Positions 9,477 to 18,235 are shown, numbered from the stretch's first letter. The stretch: 64,000 nt of DNA from Sphingopyxis sp. HIX (GCF_001468285.1 NZ_LNSB01000020.1:23555-87554), one strand, 5' to 3'. The notes: a model not told the origin generated them from the letters alone. Made by a program: numbers and translations.

Positions 9477-10709
9477 CTAGATCCGCACGCCTTCGGCCGC
9501 GCCCCAGGTCGCGCGCCACTGGCCCTTGACGAAGAGCAGAGCGACGAGCGCGAGCACCGCGAGCCCGGCGAAGGTATAGAAGCCGGGTGCGAAGCTGCCC
9601 GTCCACTGTTTCGCGAAGCCGAGCGAGGAGGCGAGGTAGAAGCCGCCGACGCCGCCCGCCATGCCGACGAGCCCGGTCATCACGCCGATCTCGGCCGAGA
9701 AACGCTGCGGCACGAGCTGGAAGACCGAGCCGTTGCCGGTGCCGAGCGCGAGCATCGCGATGACGAAGAGCGTCAGCGCGGCGGGCAGGTTCGCCGCCTG
9801 CGGCACTCCGGCGAGCGCCAGCGCGGCGACAACGAAGACCATCATCAGCGCCTTGACCCCGCCGATCCGGTCGGCGAGCGCGCCGCCCATGGGGCGCACC
9901 AGCGACCCGGCGAAGACGCAGGCGGCGGTGCAATAGCCCGCCATCACCGGGGTGAGGTGGAACTGGTCGGTGAAATAGATGGGGAGCGAGGCGGCGAGCC
10001 CGACGAAGCCGCCGAAGGTCACCGAATAAAAGGCCATCAGCCACCAGGCGTCGGCAGTCTTGAGCGGTTCGAAATAGTCGATCAGCTTCTTGGGCGCCGG
10101 CGCATCGGGCGCGTCCTTGGCCATGACGAGATAGACGAAGAAGACGATCGTCAGCGGGATGCAGGCGAGGCCGAGCACGGCGTTCCAGCCGAACAGCTTG
10201 GCGAGGCCGGGCGCGAAGAGCGCGGCGAGCACGGTGCCCGAATTGCCCATGCCGGCGAGCCCCATCGCCTTGCCCTGATGCTCGGGCGGGTACCAGCGGC
10301 TCGCGAGGGGGAGCGCGATCGCAAAGCTGGCGCCGGCAAAGCCGAGGATTACGCCGAGCGCGAGCGTACCCGCGAAGCTGTGGACGCCCATCACCCAGGC
10401 GGTGAACAGTCCGGCGATGACGATCGCCTGGCTGATCGCCCCCGAGCGCTTCGGCCCGATGCGGTCGACGAGCAGGCCGTTGACGACGCGGAGCAGCGCG
10501 CCCGCCAGCGTCGGCACCGCAACCATCAGCCCCTTTTGCGCGGGGGTCAGGCCAAGGTCCTCGGAAATCGCGGGCGCCAGCGGGCCCAGCACGACCCATA
10601 CCATGAAGGCGAGGTCGAAATAGAGAAAGGCAGCGACGAGGGTCGGCCAGTGGCCGCTCGCCCAGAAGCTCGATTTGGGTGCCGAAGCGCCCGGGATTGC
10701 AGTCGTCAT
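9477..10709 (-). CDS. narK: Nitrate/nitrite MFS transporter
   Basis: A 410-residue, 12-TM major facilitator of the nitrate/nitrite porter family. The nitrate signature is seen as GFAGASFAIALPLASRWYPP in the first half, and GNGSVFQLVPQRF in the second. An ATG 63 bases upstream is in frame, but the ATG at 10709 has a good AGGGGA Shine-Dalgarno and starts just before the first membrane segment. It is the first structural gene of the nitrate operon. The start lies only 24 nt past the leader terminator, so its transcription should depend on NasT antitermination. Confidence 0.93.
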   Translation of the reverse strand: MTTAIPGASAPKSSFWASGHWPTLVAAFLYFDLAFMVWVVLGPLAPAISEDLGLTPAQKGLMVAVPTLAGALLRVVNGLLVDRIGPKRSGAISQAIVIAGLFTAWVMGVHSFAGTLALGVILGFAGASFAIALPLASRWYPPEHQGKAMGLAGMGNSGTVLAALFAPGLAKLFGWNAVLGLACIPLTIVFFVYLVMAKDAPDAPAPKKLIDYFEPLKTADAWWLMAFYSVTFGGFVGLAASLPIYFTDQFHLTPVMAGYCTAACVFAGSLVRPMGGALADRIGGVKALMMVFVVAALALAGVPQAANLPAALTLFVIAMLALGTGNGSVFQLVPQRFSAEIGVMTGLVGMAGGVGGFYLASSLGFAKQWTGSFAPGFYTFAGLAVLALVALLFVKGQWRATWGAAEGVRI

Positions 10710-10733
10710 CGTCCGTCCCCTTGCGTGACGGGC

Positions 10734-10783
10734 AATAAAAAAGCCGCCAGGACGGCGGCCACGCGGGCGCATCCTGACGGCTT
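10734..10783 (-). terminator. Intrinsic terminator in the nas leader
   Basis: On the minus strand AAGCCGTCAGGA at 10783-10772 pairs with TCCTGGCGGCTT at 10752-10741 (12 bp, one G-U). A run of six T follows (10742-10737) and then ATT. A shorter inner hairpin GCCGCC-GTCC-TGGCGGC uses the same 3' arm. It sits just before narK. Its 5' arm is also the 3' arm of ANTAR hairpin P2, so the two structures exclude each other. Confidence 0.85.
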
Positions 10784-10851
10784 CATTGCCTGTTGGATTA
10801 TGGGGAAAGGCTCCCCATGTGCCGCGCGGGCCAGCCCCCTCGTTGGAGCCG
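10771..10851 (-). promoter_or_regulatory. ANTAR-type two-hairpin antitermination leader of the nas operon
   Basis: P1 (10851-10832) is a 7-bp stem CGGCTCC/GGGGCTG closing a six-base loop AACGAG. P2 (10798-10771) has arms ATCC..AC.GGC and GCC.GT..GGAT closing the six-base loop AATGAA. Both loops have A at position 1 and G at position 4, the rule for RNA sites bound by ANTAR regulators such as NasR, AmiR and NasT. About 33 nt separate the hairpins, including a further stem TGGGGA/TCCCCA. P2 overlaps the 5' arm of the terminator. Binding of NasT to P1-P2 would prevent termination and allow narK-to-cobA expression. Confidence 0.82.
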
Positions 10852-10897
10852 TCGCCGCTTTGTCCTGCCCCGGCAGCCCTGCCGAGTGCGATTAAAC

Positions 10898-10914
10898 TGC
10901 CTGATTTTTAGGCA
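10898..10914. promoter_or_regulatory. 17-bp inverted repeat upstream of the nas leader
   Basis: TGCCT-N7-AGGCA, a perfect 5-bp dyad with the spacing of NtrC sites (TGCAC-N7-GTGCA). It lies 46 bp upstream of ANTAR hairpin P1 and just before a possible -10 element TTTAAT on the minus strand. Nitrogen control of nas operons by NtrC is common, but no clean -24/-12 promoter is visible beside it, so this is only a candidate operator. Confidence 0.35.
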
Positions 10915-10956
10915 CGCCGCAAGCGGATATTTCGCAGGTGCAGCATAAAATAAAAG

Positions 10957-12168
10957 CTACGGCAGTTCAGCGAGATAGGCCTCGATATCGTCGGGATCGA
11001 AGGCGCGGCCATCGAAAAAGCGGTCGCTGCCGAGGGTGAGGCGGCCCTGCGTCGACCCCGCGCCGATCGGCTCGGCGAGTCCGCCTTCGAGCTTCGAACT
11101 CGCGCCCGGCAGCGGGGCGCCCGAGCCGGCGAGCGCGGCGCGATAGACGTCGGGGCGAAAGACCTTGCCGGCCGCTGCGGCGCCCGCCGCATCGAACGCC
11201 ATATAGTCCCAGCGCACCATCTGCGAATAGAGCCACGCCGCCTGGCTGCGCCAAGGGAAGTTCGCCGCCTCGCGATACTGGAACATGAAGTCGGGATAGT
11301 GGATCGGCTCGCCGCCGGGGACCAGGCGGATGCGGTCGGTGATCGCGCGCAGGATCGCGTCCTGCGGCGCGTCGAGATATTCGGGGCGCGCGAGGATCGC
11401 GGCGCTTTCCTCCGCCGCGCCGGGCTCGACGAAATGGCCGGCGGCAGCGTGCAGCGCGCGTACCAGCGCCTCGACCGCTTCGCGGCGCTCATCGAGCACC
11501 GTCTCCCGGATCGCGAGCACCTTTTCGACCCCGCGCCGCCAGATCTGCGCGGTGGCGAGCGCGATGTGGCCGACGCCGCGCTCGACCGCGATCGAGTTCC
11601 ACGGCTCGCCGACGCAGATACCGTCGACGTCGCCGGCGGCGAGCGCGTCGGCGGCGAAGGGCGGGCTGGTGACGATGATCTCGACATCCTGGTCGGGGCG
11701 GACGCCGACCCCCGCGAGCCAGTAGCGGAGCATATAATTGTGGCTCGAATAGCGGTGCACGACGCCGAAGCGCAGCGGCTTGCCCGCGGCGACGCGCGCG
11801 GTCGCGACGCGCTTCAGCGCCGCGCCGATCGCCAGCGGATCGCCGAGCGTGTCACCCAGCCCGACCTCGCCCGCGAGGCGCGTCGAGAAGGTCACGGCAT
11901 TGCCGTTGAGCCCCAGCACGAAAGGCACCGCGAGCGGCACCGGCGGCCGGTCGCGGCCCAATGTCGTCGCGATGGCGAGCGGCGCGATCATATGCGCGGC
12001 GTCGGTGTGGCCATAGAGCAGCCGGTCGCGCACCGTCGCCCAGGTCATGTCGCGCACCAGTTCGAGCGCGAAGCCCTCGCGCGCCGCAAAACCGAGTTCG
12101 TGCGCAAGGATCGGCAGCGCGGCGTCGACCAGCGGCAGGAAGCCGATACGGAAACGCTCGCCGATCAT
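10957..12168 (-). CDS. nasS: NasS, nitrate-sensing periplasmic-binding-like protein
   Basis: A 403-residue protein of the NrtA/CmpA/NasS family with the fold of a nitrate ABC-transporter binding protein but no signal peptide (it begins MIGERFRIGFLPLVDAALPI). It should therefore be cytoplasmic. In known systems NasS holds NasT inactive and releases it on binding nitrate or nitrite. Motifs include RLLYGHTDAAHMIAP and VDGICVGEPWN. It overlaps the end of nasT by 4 bases (ATGA). The next gene downstream on the same strand is narK, after the ANTAR leader. Confidence 0.9.
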   Translation of the reverse strand: MIGERFRIGFLPLVDAALPILAHELGFAAREGFALELVRDMTWATVRDRLLYGHTDAAHMIAPLAIATTLGRDRPPVPLAVPFVLGLNGNAVTFSTRLAGEVGLGDTLGDPLAIGAALKRVATARVAAGKPLRFGVVHRYSSHNYMLRYWLAGVGVRPDQDVEIIVTSPPFAADALAAGDVDGICVGEPWNSIAVERGVGHIALATAQIWRRGVEKVLAIRETVLDERREAVEALVRALHAAAGHFVEPGAAEESAAILARPEYLDAPQDAILRAITDRIRLVPGGEPIHYPDFMFQYREAANFPWRSQAAWLYSQMVRWDYMAFDAAGAAAAGKVFRPDVYRAALAGSGAPLPGASSKLEGGLAEPIGAGSTQGRLTLGSDRFFDGRAFDPDDIEAYLAELP

Positions 12169-12746
12169 TCCATGTCCCCCATCAGCGCTTCGCTGGTCAC
12201 GATCGCTTCGGCAATTTCCGAGATGCGGCGGTTGGTGCGCATCGCCTGGCCGCGCAGCAGCGCATAGGCCGCGGGTTCGTCGATCTGGCGGCGCTTCATC
12301 AAGATCGCCTTCGCCTTGTCGATCACCGCGCGCTCGGCGAGCGCATTCCTGGCATCGTCGAGTTCGCGCTGGAGCCGCGAAAAGGCCTGGAAGCGCCGGA
12401 CCGCAAGGTCGATCACCGGCTTGATCCGCTGTTTCGACAGGCCATCGACGACATAGGCCGACACGCCGGCGTCGATCGCCGCGCCGGTTGCTTCGGCGTC
12501 GCTCTGGTCGACGAACATCGCGATCGGCCGTGCGAGCGCGCGCGACATGGCGAAGAAATCCTCGAGCAGGTCGCGGCTGGGGTTTTCGAGGTTGATGAGC
12601 ACGACCTCGGGCTTCGCCGCCTCGACCTGCGCGACGAGTGGACCCGCGGGATCGATGAGGATCAGATCGTCGAGCCCGGCCTCGCGCAGGCCATCGGAGA
12701 TGATGGCGGCGCGCGTCGTGCTGGTGTCGATGATCGCGATCCTCAT
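12165..12746 (-). CDS. nasT: NasT, ANTAR-domain antiterminator
   Basis: A 193-residue protein with an N-terminal receiver-like domain (MRIAIIDTSTTRAAII) and a C-terminal ANTAR RNA-binding domain (about 130-190) with the typical AERAVIDKAKAILMKRR and EPAAYALLRGQAM. The receiver lacks the usual acidic pocket and phospho-Asp, so control by NasS rather than by a kinase is expected. A longer frame from 12878 adds 44 Arg-rich residues without family likeness; the ATG at 12746 gives the standard N-terminus. With nasS it forms a sensor/antiterminator pair acting on the leader at 10734-10851. Confidence 0.92.
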   Translation of the reverse strand: MRIAIIDTSTTRAAIISDGLREAGLDDLILIDPAGPLVAQVEAAKPEVVLINLENPSRDLLEDFFAMSRALARPIAMFVDQSDAEATGAAIDAGVSAYVVDGLSKQRIKPVIDLAVRRFQAFSRLQRELDDARNALAERAVIDKAKAILMKRRQIDEPAAYALLRGQAMRTNRRISEIAEAIVTSEALMGDME

Positions 12747-13302
12747 GCCAGGGCCTTTACGCTGCAGCGCACAAATCTGCCAGCGGCTTTGTCGGCGGCG
12801 CATGATTATGGTGCAGCGCGGCGCCCTCTTGAAACTTCCGGTTTTTTCGGCGGGCACGCCCAGGCCGAGCCTCGGCATAGGCTCAACTCGCCTTGCGAAA
12901 GATTTTCTTCATCGCAGAAACGCCGCGCCGCGGTTGACGAATCAAATATCAATCTTTTAAGTTGAGTTTGTCATCCGGAACTGGTCGGACCGGGTGGCAG
13001 GCTCTCCCGCCTCTCATCGACCCGCGGCTTTTGATCGGGAAGCAGCTTGCTCCGCGTCACCAACGGCTAAAGCGCGTGATGCTCGGGCGACAGCGCCAGG
13101 CATTGCGTTCCCCCTGTAGGGGTATTGCGATGCGCATGTGTAACAGCAGCGTCTAGACCATAGCCGGACCCGCGCGCGGGATAGCGGACGACCGCTTCCC
13201 CTCCGCGCGGCGGCACTCTCTTTCATCCTGGCCGCGCCTCCCTTTCGTTAGGGCGCAATGCGGCTTTGCGTCCGGCGCCTGCGCGCCGGCGGCAGGTGAA
13301 CC
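12747..13302. other. Divergent promoter region between nasT and the sulfur operon
   Basis: About 550 bp without a convincing gene. An AT-rich patch at 12934-12965 holds TTGACG followed 16 bp later by TTTAAG, a weak plus-strand sigma-70-like candidate. Further right are CCCCT-GT-AGGGG near 13111 and a strong hairpin CCGGCGC-CTGC-GCGCCGG at 13272-13289 just before a small ORF. I compared the leader by eye with SAM-type and cobalamin riboswitch cores and saw no match. Confidence 0.4.
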
Positions 13303-13482
13303 ATGCCCACTCTGACCCAGTCCGACCTGTCGGATCTGGCCCGCTATCCCGCGTCCTTGCGCAGCGCCGCCCGCGCGCTGTGGGGCCGCGAGCCGGCGGC
13401 CGCCCGGTCCGGCGCGGCGCCCCGCGCCACCATCCATCACATCAAAAAAGGGGCGGGACGGCCGCCCGGGGAAATATCATAA
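13303..13482 (+). CDS. Possible 59-residue leader protein upstream of the TonB receptor
   Basis: The frame begins MPTLTQSDLSDLARYPASL and ends RPPGEIS. It has a well-placed AGGTGA Shine-Dalgarno 3 nt before the ATG. Its stop codon TAA overlaps the receptor ATG (TAATG), the arrangement expected for coupled translation. The protein is Arg/Ala-rich with IHHIKK near the end and belongs to no family I know. It may be a real small protein, a regulatory leader peptide that couples translation to the receptor, or chance. The strong hairpin at 13272-13289 lies just before its Shine-Dalgarno. Confidence 0.4.
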   Translation: MPTLTQSDLSDLARYPASLRSAARALWGREPAAARSGAAPRATIHHIKKGAGRPPGEIS

Positions 13483-15899
13483 TGTCGAAATTCTCTCCCG
13501 ATCATCGTTTGAGGCTTTTGCTCGGCGCGGCGCTGCTGAGCCCGGCGGCGCCAGCCTGGGCCACCGAGGAAGTCGCTGTCGATACAGCCGCTGCCACGGA
13601 CGACGCGGCCGAATCCGCAGGCGACAGCTACGACGGCACCGAGATCATCGTCTCCGCCCGCCGCCGCGACGAAAGCGCGCAGGACGTGCCGATCGCGCTC
13701 ACCGCCATCGGCGCCGAAACGCTCGAAAAGACCGGCAATTATACGCTGACCCAAATCCAGCAGATCGTACCCAGCCTGCAGGTGTTCAGCTTCAACCCAC
13801 GCAACACCAACATCAACATCCGCGGGCTCGGCAGCAATGTCGCGCTGACCAACGACGGGCTCGAGAATGGCGTCGGCTTCTATATCGACAATGTCTATTA
13901 CGGCCGCGTCGGGCAGACGCAGTTCGACCTGGTCGATCTGCAGCAGATCGAGGTGCTGCGCGGGCCGCAGGGGACGCTGTTCGGCAAGAACACCACCTCG
14001 GGCGCGATCAACATCACGTCGCGCAAACCGAGCTTCGATCCCGAATTTTCGGGCGAGGCGAGCGTCGGCGACTATGGCTATTATCAGCTCCGCGGCTCGG
14101 CCTCGACCGGGCTCGTCGACGACCTGATCGCGGTGCGCCTCAGCGGTGCGGTCACCGAGCGGCGCGGCTTCCTTTACAATGTCACCCAGAACGAGCGCGC
14201 GCAGGATTATTCGAACTGGAGCGTGCGCGGGCAATTGCTGGTCACGCCATCGGCCGATCTCGAGGTCCGCATCATCGGCGATTTCTCGCGCCAGAAGCAG
14301 AACCACGTTCTCAACATCTTCGCCGACTATTTCGGCACCTATGCCAATGGCGCGGTCATCCCGAACAATTTTGCCCAGCGCGCCGCGCGCTTTCCGGGTT
14401 ACGCCTTTCCGACGATCGATGCCTTCGCGCGGCGCGGCGAGGCCGACGGCCATTATCAGTCGAACATGGACGGCTATGGCGTGTCGGGGCAGGTCGACTG
14501 GAGCCTCGGCGGCGCCAAGCTGACCTCGATCACCGCCTATCGCTGGTGGGACTGGAACCCCGCGAACGATGGCGATTCCACCGCCTTGCCGATTGTCACC
14601 AAGGCGCAGCAGGCCAACCGCCAGCGCCAGTTCAGCCAGGAAATCCGCCTCGCCTCGGACGGCGGCGGGCCGCTGAACTATGTCGTCGGCGCCTATTATT
14701 TCTGGCAGGTCATCAACGGCAAGGGCGCGAGCGCCTATGGCTCCGCCGCGGCGCTGTGGAACCGGCCCGCGACCTCGCCGATCCCGCTCGACGCGTGGCA
14801 GGCGGCGCTCGACGGGTTCGAGGCCAATTCGACCTCGGACCCGCGCACGAAGAGCTATGCCCTGTTCGGCCAGCTCGACTGGAAATTCACCGACCGGCTG
14901 ACGCTCACCGCGGGGCTGCGCTACACGCACGAGAAGAAGAGCGGCTCGTTCAACCAGGTCCACGTCGCGGGCATCGACCTCTCGACGCTGACGCCGGCGC
15001 TTGCGGCGCAGGCGGCGGCGGTGCGCGCGCAGTTCAACCCCGTGACGAGCTATTCGACGCGCTTCAGCGACGACAGCCTGTCGGGGCTCGCGACCCTGTC
15101 GTGGCAGTTCACAGACGATGCGCTCGCTTACGCCACTTACTCGCGCGGCAACAAGTCGGGCGGGCTCAACCTCACCAACCTGCCGCCGGGCATCGACCCC
15201 GACGTCGCGCCCGAGACGGTCGACAGCTACGAGGTCGGCATCAAGTCGCAATGGTGGGACCGGCGCGTGACGCTGAACGTCGCGGGCTACTGGACCGAGA
15301 TCGGCGATTACCAGACCGCGATCACCGAACAGGTGCCCAACACGGTCAACGTCCGCCAATATATCGCGAACATCCCCGGCGTACGTTCGCGCGGGGTCGA
15401 GGGCGACCTGGTCTTCGCGCCGTCGAGCCGGGCGAGCTTCTACGCGTCGGTCGCCTATGCCGACACGACGTACAGCGATTATCCCAACGCCCCGCAGGCG
15501 CCCGAGCGGCTCAACCAAGGGGGCATCCAGGACCTGACCGGCGAGCAGCTGCCGGGGGTGCCCAAATTCACCTATACGCTGGGCGGCGACGTGTCGGCGC
15601 CGCTCGGCGAACTCGGCGGGCGCGATCTGGCGGTCTATGCGCATGGCGATTATTCGCACCGCTCGTCGTTCAACACCTCGTCGAGCAACAGCATCTACGC
15701 CGATGTCCCCGCCTATGGCATCGCCAATGCGCGCATCGGCATCCGTACCGAGGACGGATTGTTCGACCTGTCGCTCTGGGCGCGCAACCTGTTCGACAAG
15801 GATTATTTCCAGACGCTGTCGCCCGCGGTGACGGGCATCGTCACCGCGCTGATCGGCGAGCCGCGCACGCTCGGCGTCACGCTGAGGACCAAGCTGTGA
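13482..15899 (+). CDS. TonB-dependent outer-membrane receptor (probable sulfate-ester or sulfonate uptake)
   Basis: An 805-residue receptor with a signal peptide (residues 1-28), the TonB-box-like EIIVSARRRDESAQDVPIAL, a plug domain (RGLGSNVALTNDGLENGVGFYIDNVYYGR is in that segment, and RGPQGTLFGKNTTSGAIN) and a 22-strand barrel ending LGVTLRTKL. I chose the ATG at 13482, preceded by GGGGA; the frame is open 216 nt further up without receptor features. The next genes are an MFS transporter (overlapping), a sulfate-ester dioxygenase and an arylsulfatase, so its ligand is probably an organosulfur compound. It belongs to the large class of sphingomonad receptors with uncertain substrates. Confidence 0.88.
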   Translation: MSKFSPDHRLRLLLGAALLSPAAPAWATEEVAVDTAAATDDAAESAGDSYDGTEIIVSARRRDESAQDVPIALTAIGAETLEKTGNYTLTQIQQIVPSLQVFSFNPRNTNINIRGLGSNVALTNDGLENGVGFYIDNVYYGRVGQTQFDLVDLQQIEVLRGPQGTLFGKNTTSGAINITSRKPSFDPEFSGEASVGDYGYYQLRGSASTGLVDDLIAVRLSGAVTERRGFLYNVTQNERAQDYSNWSVRGQLLVTPSADLEVRIIGDFSRQKQNHVLNIFADYFGTYANGAVIPNNFAQRAARFPGYAFPTIDAFARRGEADGHYQSNMDGYGVSGQVDWSLGGAKLTSITAYRWWDWNPANDGDSTALPIVTKAQQANRQRQFSQEIRLASDGGGPLNYVVGAYYFWQVINGKGASAYGSAAALWNRPATSPIPLDAWQAALDGFEANSTSDPRTKSYALFGQLDWKFTDRLTLTAGLRYTHEKKSGSFNQVHVAGIDLSTLTPALAAQAAAVRAQFNPVTSYSTRFSDDSLSGLATLSWQFTDDALAYATYSRGNKSGGLNLTNLPPGIDPDVAPETVDSYEVGIKSQWWDRRVTLNVAGYWTEIGDYQTAITEQVPNTVNVRQYIANIPGVRSRGVEGDLVFAPSSRASFYASVAYADTTYSDYPNAPQAPERLNQGGIQDLTGEQLPGVPKFTYTLGGDVSAPLGELGGRDLAVYAHGDYSHRSSFNTSSSNSIYADVPAYGIANARIGIRTEDGLFDLSLWARNLFDKDYFQTLSPAVTGIVTALIGEPRTLGVTLRTKL

Positions 15900-17245
15900 G
15901 CGCCGCGCCCGCCACCTCGGGGCAGCTGATCCGCTTCTCGGCGGTCGCCGTCCCGCTCGCCGCCGCCGGGCTGCCGCTCGGCGTCTACCTCCCCGCCATC
16001 TATGCGCGCGATTACGGGCTGTCGTTGACCGTGATCGGCGTGATCTTCCTGCTCGGGCGATTGTGGGACGCGATCGCCGATCCCTTCATGGGCTCGCTCA
16101 GCGACCGCACGCGCAGCCGGTTCGGCCGCCGCAAGCCGTGGATCGCGGCGGGCGGGGTGGTCTTCGGGCTGTCGTCGATCGTCCTCTTCTTCCCGCCCTT
16201 CGGGGTGACGCCGCTGTCGCTGGGGATCGTCCTCTTCTTCTTCTATCTCGGCTGGACCGCGGTGCAGATCCCGTTCCAGGCCTGGTCGGGCGAGGTGTCG
16301 GGCGATTATCACCAGCGCACGCGCATCGCGACCTATCAGACCGTGGTCACGTCGAGCGCGCTGCTGCTGACTTTGATCCTGCCGACGATTGCCGACCAGT
16401 TGCGGCCGGGCGACGGGCATCTTCAGCTCAGCCTGATGGGCGGGCTGGTGCTGCTGTCGATCGTCCCGGCGCTGCTCCTGACGCTGACCGCATTGAAGGA
16501 GCCGCCGCTGCCGCCGCTGCCGACCGCGCGGCTCAGCCTCAAGGAAAGCGTCCGCGCGATAACCGGGGAACCGCTTCTCCTCCGCGTGCTCGCGTCCGAT
16601 TTTGCGGTGACGCTGGCGCAGAATATCCGCGCCGCGCTGATCGTCTTCTTCGTGACCTTCTACATGGGGCGTCCCGAATGGGCGGGCGGATTGTTCCTCT
16701 TCCAGTTCGTCTTCGGCATCTTCGCCGGGCCGATCTGGCTCAAGATCGGGCGCCGCTACGGCAAGCATCGCACCGCCGTCGCCGGCGAGCTGGTGCAGGT
16801 CGTCATCAACCTCGGGCTGCTGCTCGTCACCCCGGATACGTTCGGCTTGCTCCTCGCGCTCACGCTGGCACAGGGCCTGGCGCAGGGATCGGGCAATCTG
16901 ATGCTGCGCGCGATCGTCGCCGACGTCGCCGACAAGCACCGCCTCGACAGCGGCGAGGACCGCACCGGCCTCTATTATTCGGTGTTCAGCCTCGCTGGAA
17001 AGACCGCCACCGCGGTCGCCGTCGGCATCGCACTGCCGCTCGTCGCCTGGCTGGGTTTCGACCCGAAAGGCGTCAACAGCCCCGACGCACTGAACGGCCT
17101 GCTCCTCGTCTTCGGGCTTGGCCCCGCCATCGCCCACGCCTTGTCCGCCGCCCTCATCGCGCGCTTCCCGCTCGACGAGGCGGCGCACGCCGAAATTCGC
17201 CGACAGCTCGATCCGGGACCGCCCGATTACGCCTTCGCCGAATGA
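15896..17245 (+). CDS. MFS transporter of the GPH (glycoside-pentoside-hexuronide) family
   Basis: A 449-residue, 12-TM protein of the MFS_2/GPH cation symporter type, seen from GRLWDAIADPFMGSLSDRTRS and the RFGRRKPWI loop between helices 2 and 3. The frame is open far upstream; the start chosen is GTG 15896, overlapping the receptor stop (GTGA) with GAGGA 9 nt before it. It should carry the receptor's ligand across the inner membrane. In sphingomonads such MFS/TonB pairs are common in catabolic loci. The substrate, possibly an alkyl or aryl sulfate, is inferred from the following genes only. Confidence 0.85.
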   Translation: MSAAPATSGQLIRFSAVAVPLAAAGLPLGVYLPAIYARDYGLSLTVIGVIFLLGRLWDAIADPFMGSLSDRTRSRFGRRKPWIAAGGVVFGLSSIVLFFPPFGVTPLSLGIVLFFFYLGWTAVQIPFQAWSGEVSGDYHQRTRIATYQTVVTSSALLLTLILPTIADQLRPGDGHLQLSLMGGLVLLSIVPALLLTLTALKEPPLPPLPTARLSLKESVRAITGEPLLLRVLASDFAVTLAQNIRAALIVFFVTFYMGRPEWAGGLFLFQFVFGIFAGPIWLKIGRRYGKHRTAVAGELVQVVINLGLLLVTPDTFGLLLALTLAQGLAQGSGNLMLRAIVADVADKHRLDSGEDRTGLYYSVFSLAGKTATAVAVGIALPLVAWLGFDPKGVNSPDALNGLLLVFGLGPAIAHALSAALIARFPLDEAAHAEIRRQLDPGPPDYAFAE

Positions 17246-17281
17246 CCCCCGCCGCCAACCATAACCCCAAAGGAGACTGAC

Positions 17282-18235
17282 ATGACCGAACTTCACAACA
17301 GCTACGCCAATGCCCGCGACAAGAGCATCCCGCTCGACATCACCCCCGTGACCGGCACCATCGGCGCCATCGTCCACGGCATCGAATTGTCGGGCGACCT
17401 GCCCGCGCCGGTGGTGCAGGCGATCGAGGCGGCGCTGGTGCGGCACAAGGTGCTCTTCTTCCGTGACCAGCAGCATCTGACCGATGCGGAGCATGAGGAT
17501 TTCGCCGCGCTGCTCGGCGATCCCGTCGCGCACCCGACGGTGCCCGTCGCCGAAGGATCGCGCTACCTGCTCGAACTCGACAGCCGCGAAGGCTATGCGG
17601 CATCGAGCTGGCACACCGACGTGACCTTCGTGGATGCCTATCCCAAGGCATCGATCCTGCGCGCGATCACCATCCCCGAGGCGGGCGGCGACACGCAATG
17701 GGCGAATGGCGAGACAGCCTATGAGGGCCTGCCCGAGGTGCTGCGCCAGCTCGTCAACAATCTCTGGGCGACGCACACCAACCTCTACGATTACGCCTCG
17801 ATCCTGCAGTCGGCGCCCGACGCCGAAAGCGCGGCGAAAAGGATCAAGGAGCATCGCAATGTCTTCGCCTCGACGGTCTACGAGACCGAGCATCCGGTCG
17901 TTCGCGTCCATCCCGTCAGCGGGCAGCGCAGCCTGCTCCTAGGCCATTTCGTCAAGCAGTTCGTCGGGCTGAACGCGACCGACAGCGCGCGGCTGTTCCA
18001 GACGCTGCAGGAGCATATCACCAAGCCCGAAAATGTCGTGCGCTGGCGCTGGAAGGAAGGCGACGTCGCGATCTGGGATAACCAGGCGACGCAGCACCGC
18101 GCGACCGCCGACTTCGGATTGCAGCGCCGCACGCTGCGCCGCGCGACGATCCATGGCGAGGTGCCCGTCGCGATCGACGGCCGTCGTAGCAAGACCGTGC
18201 GGCAGGAAAAGGCGGTCCAGTACGAACCCGCCTGA
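17282..18235 (+). CDS. TauD/AtsK-like alpha-ketoglutarate-dependent dioxygenase
   Basis: A 317-residue Fe(II)/2-oxoglutarate dioxygenase. The iron ligands are His111 and Asp113 in SSWHTDVTFVDAYP and His272 in NQATQHRATADFG, with Arg residues after it for 2-oxoglutarate. The WHTDVTFV.AYP form is closer to the alkylsulfatase AtsK than to TauD. It probably cleaves alkyl sulfate esters to aldehyde and sulfate for sulfur supply. An AAAGGAGA Shine-Dalgarno precedes the ATG. It follows the MFS gene after 36 bp. Taurine dioxygenase activity remains an alternative. Confidence 0.88.
   Translation: MTELHNSYANARDKSIPLDITPVTGTIGAIVHGIELSGDLPAPVVQAIEAALVRHKVLFFRDQQHLTDAEHEDFAALLGDPVAHPTVPVAEGSRYLLELDSREGYAASSWHTDVTFVDAYPKASILRAITIPEAGGDTQWANGETAYEGLPEVLRQLVNNLWATHTNLYDYASILQSAPDAESAAKRIKEHRNVFASTVYETEHPVVRVHPVSGQRSLLLGHFVKQFVGLNATDSARLFQTLQEHITKPENVVRWRWKEGDVAIWDNQATQHRATADFGLQRRTLRRATIHGEVPVAIDGRRSKTVRQEKAVQYEPA

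Noticed and set aside
10840..10956. A sigma-54 promoter for the nas operon beside the NtrC-like dyad.
   Set aside because: No GG-N10-GC element with a reasonable TGGCAC/TTGC context is present downstream of the dyad.
13014..13226. A 70-codon minus-strand frame in the nasT/TonB intergenic region.
   Set aside because: No Shine-Dalgarno, Arg-rich composition and no sign of coding beyond an open frame.
13236..13310. A SAM, SAH or cobalamin riboswitch before the sulfur operon.
   Set aside because: I looked for the conserved cores and found none; only a GC hairpin is present. A covariance search would be needed to exclude rarer classes.
13437..15659. A 740-codon minus-strand frame opposite the TonB receptor; similar long frames lie opposite the MFS gene (15803-17911), the two-component genes (34338-36533) and the siderophore receptor (41811-44129).
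   Set aside because: All are antisense shadows in GC-rich coding DNA with Arg-rich composition and no domain pattern.
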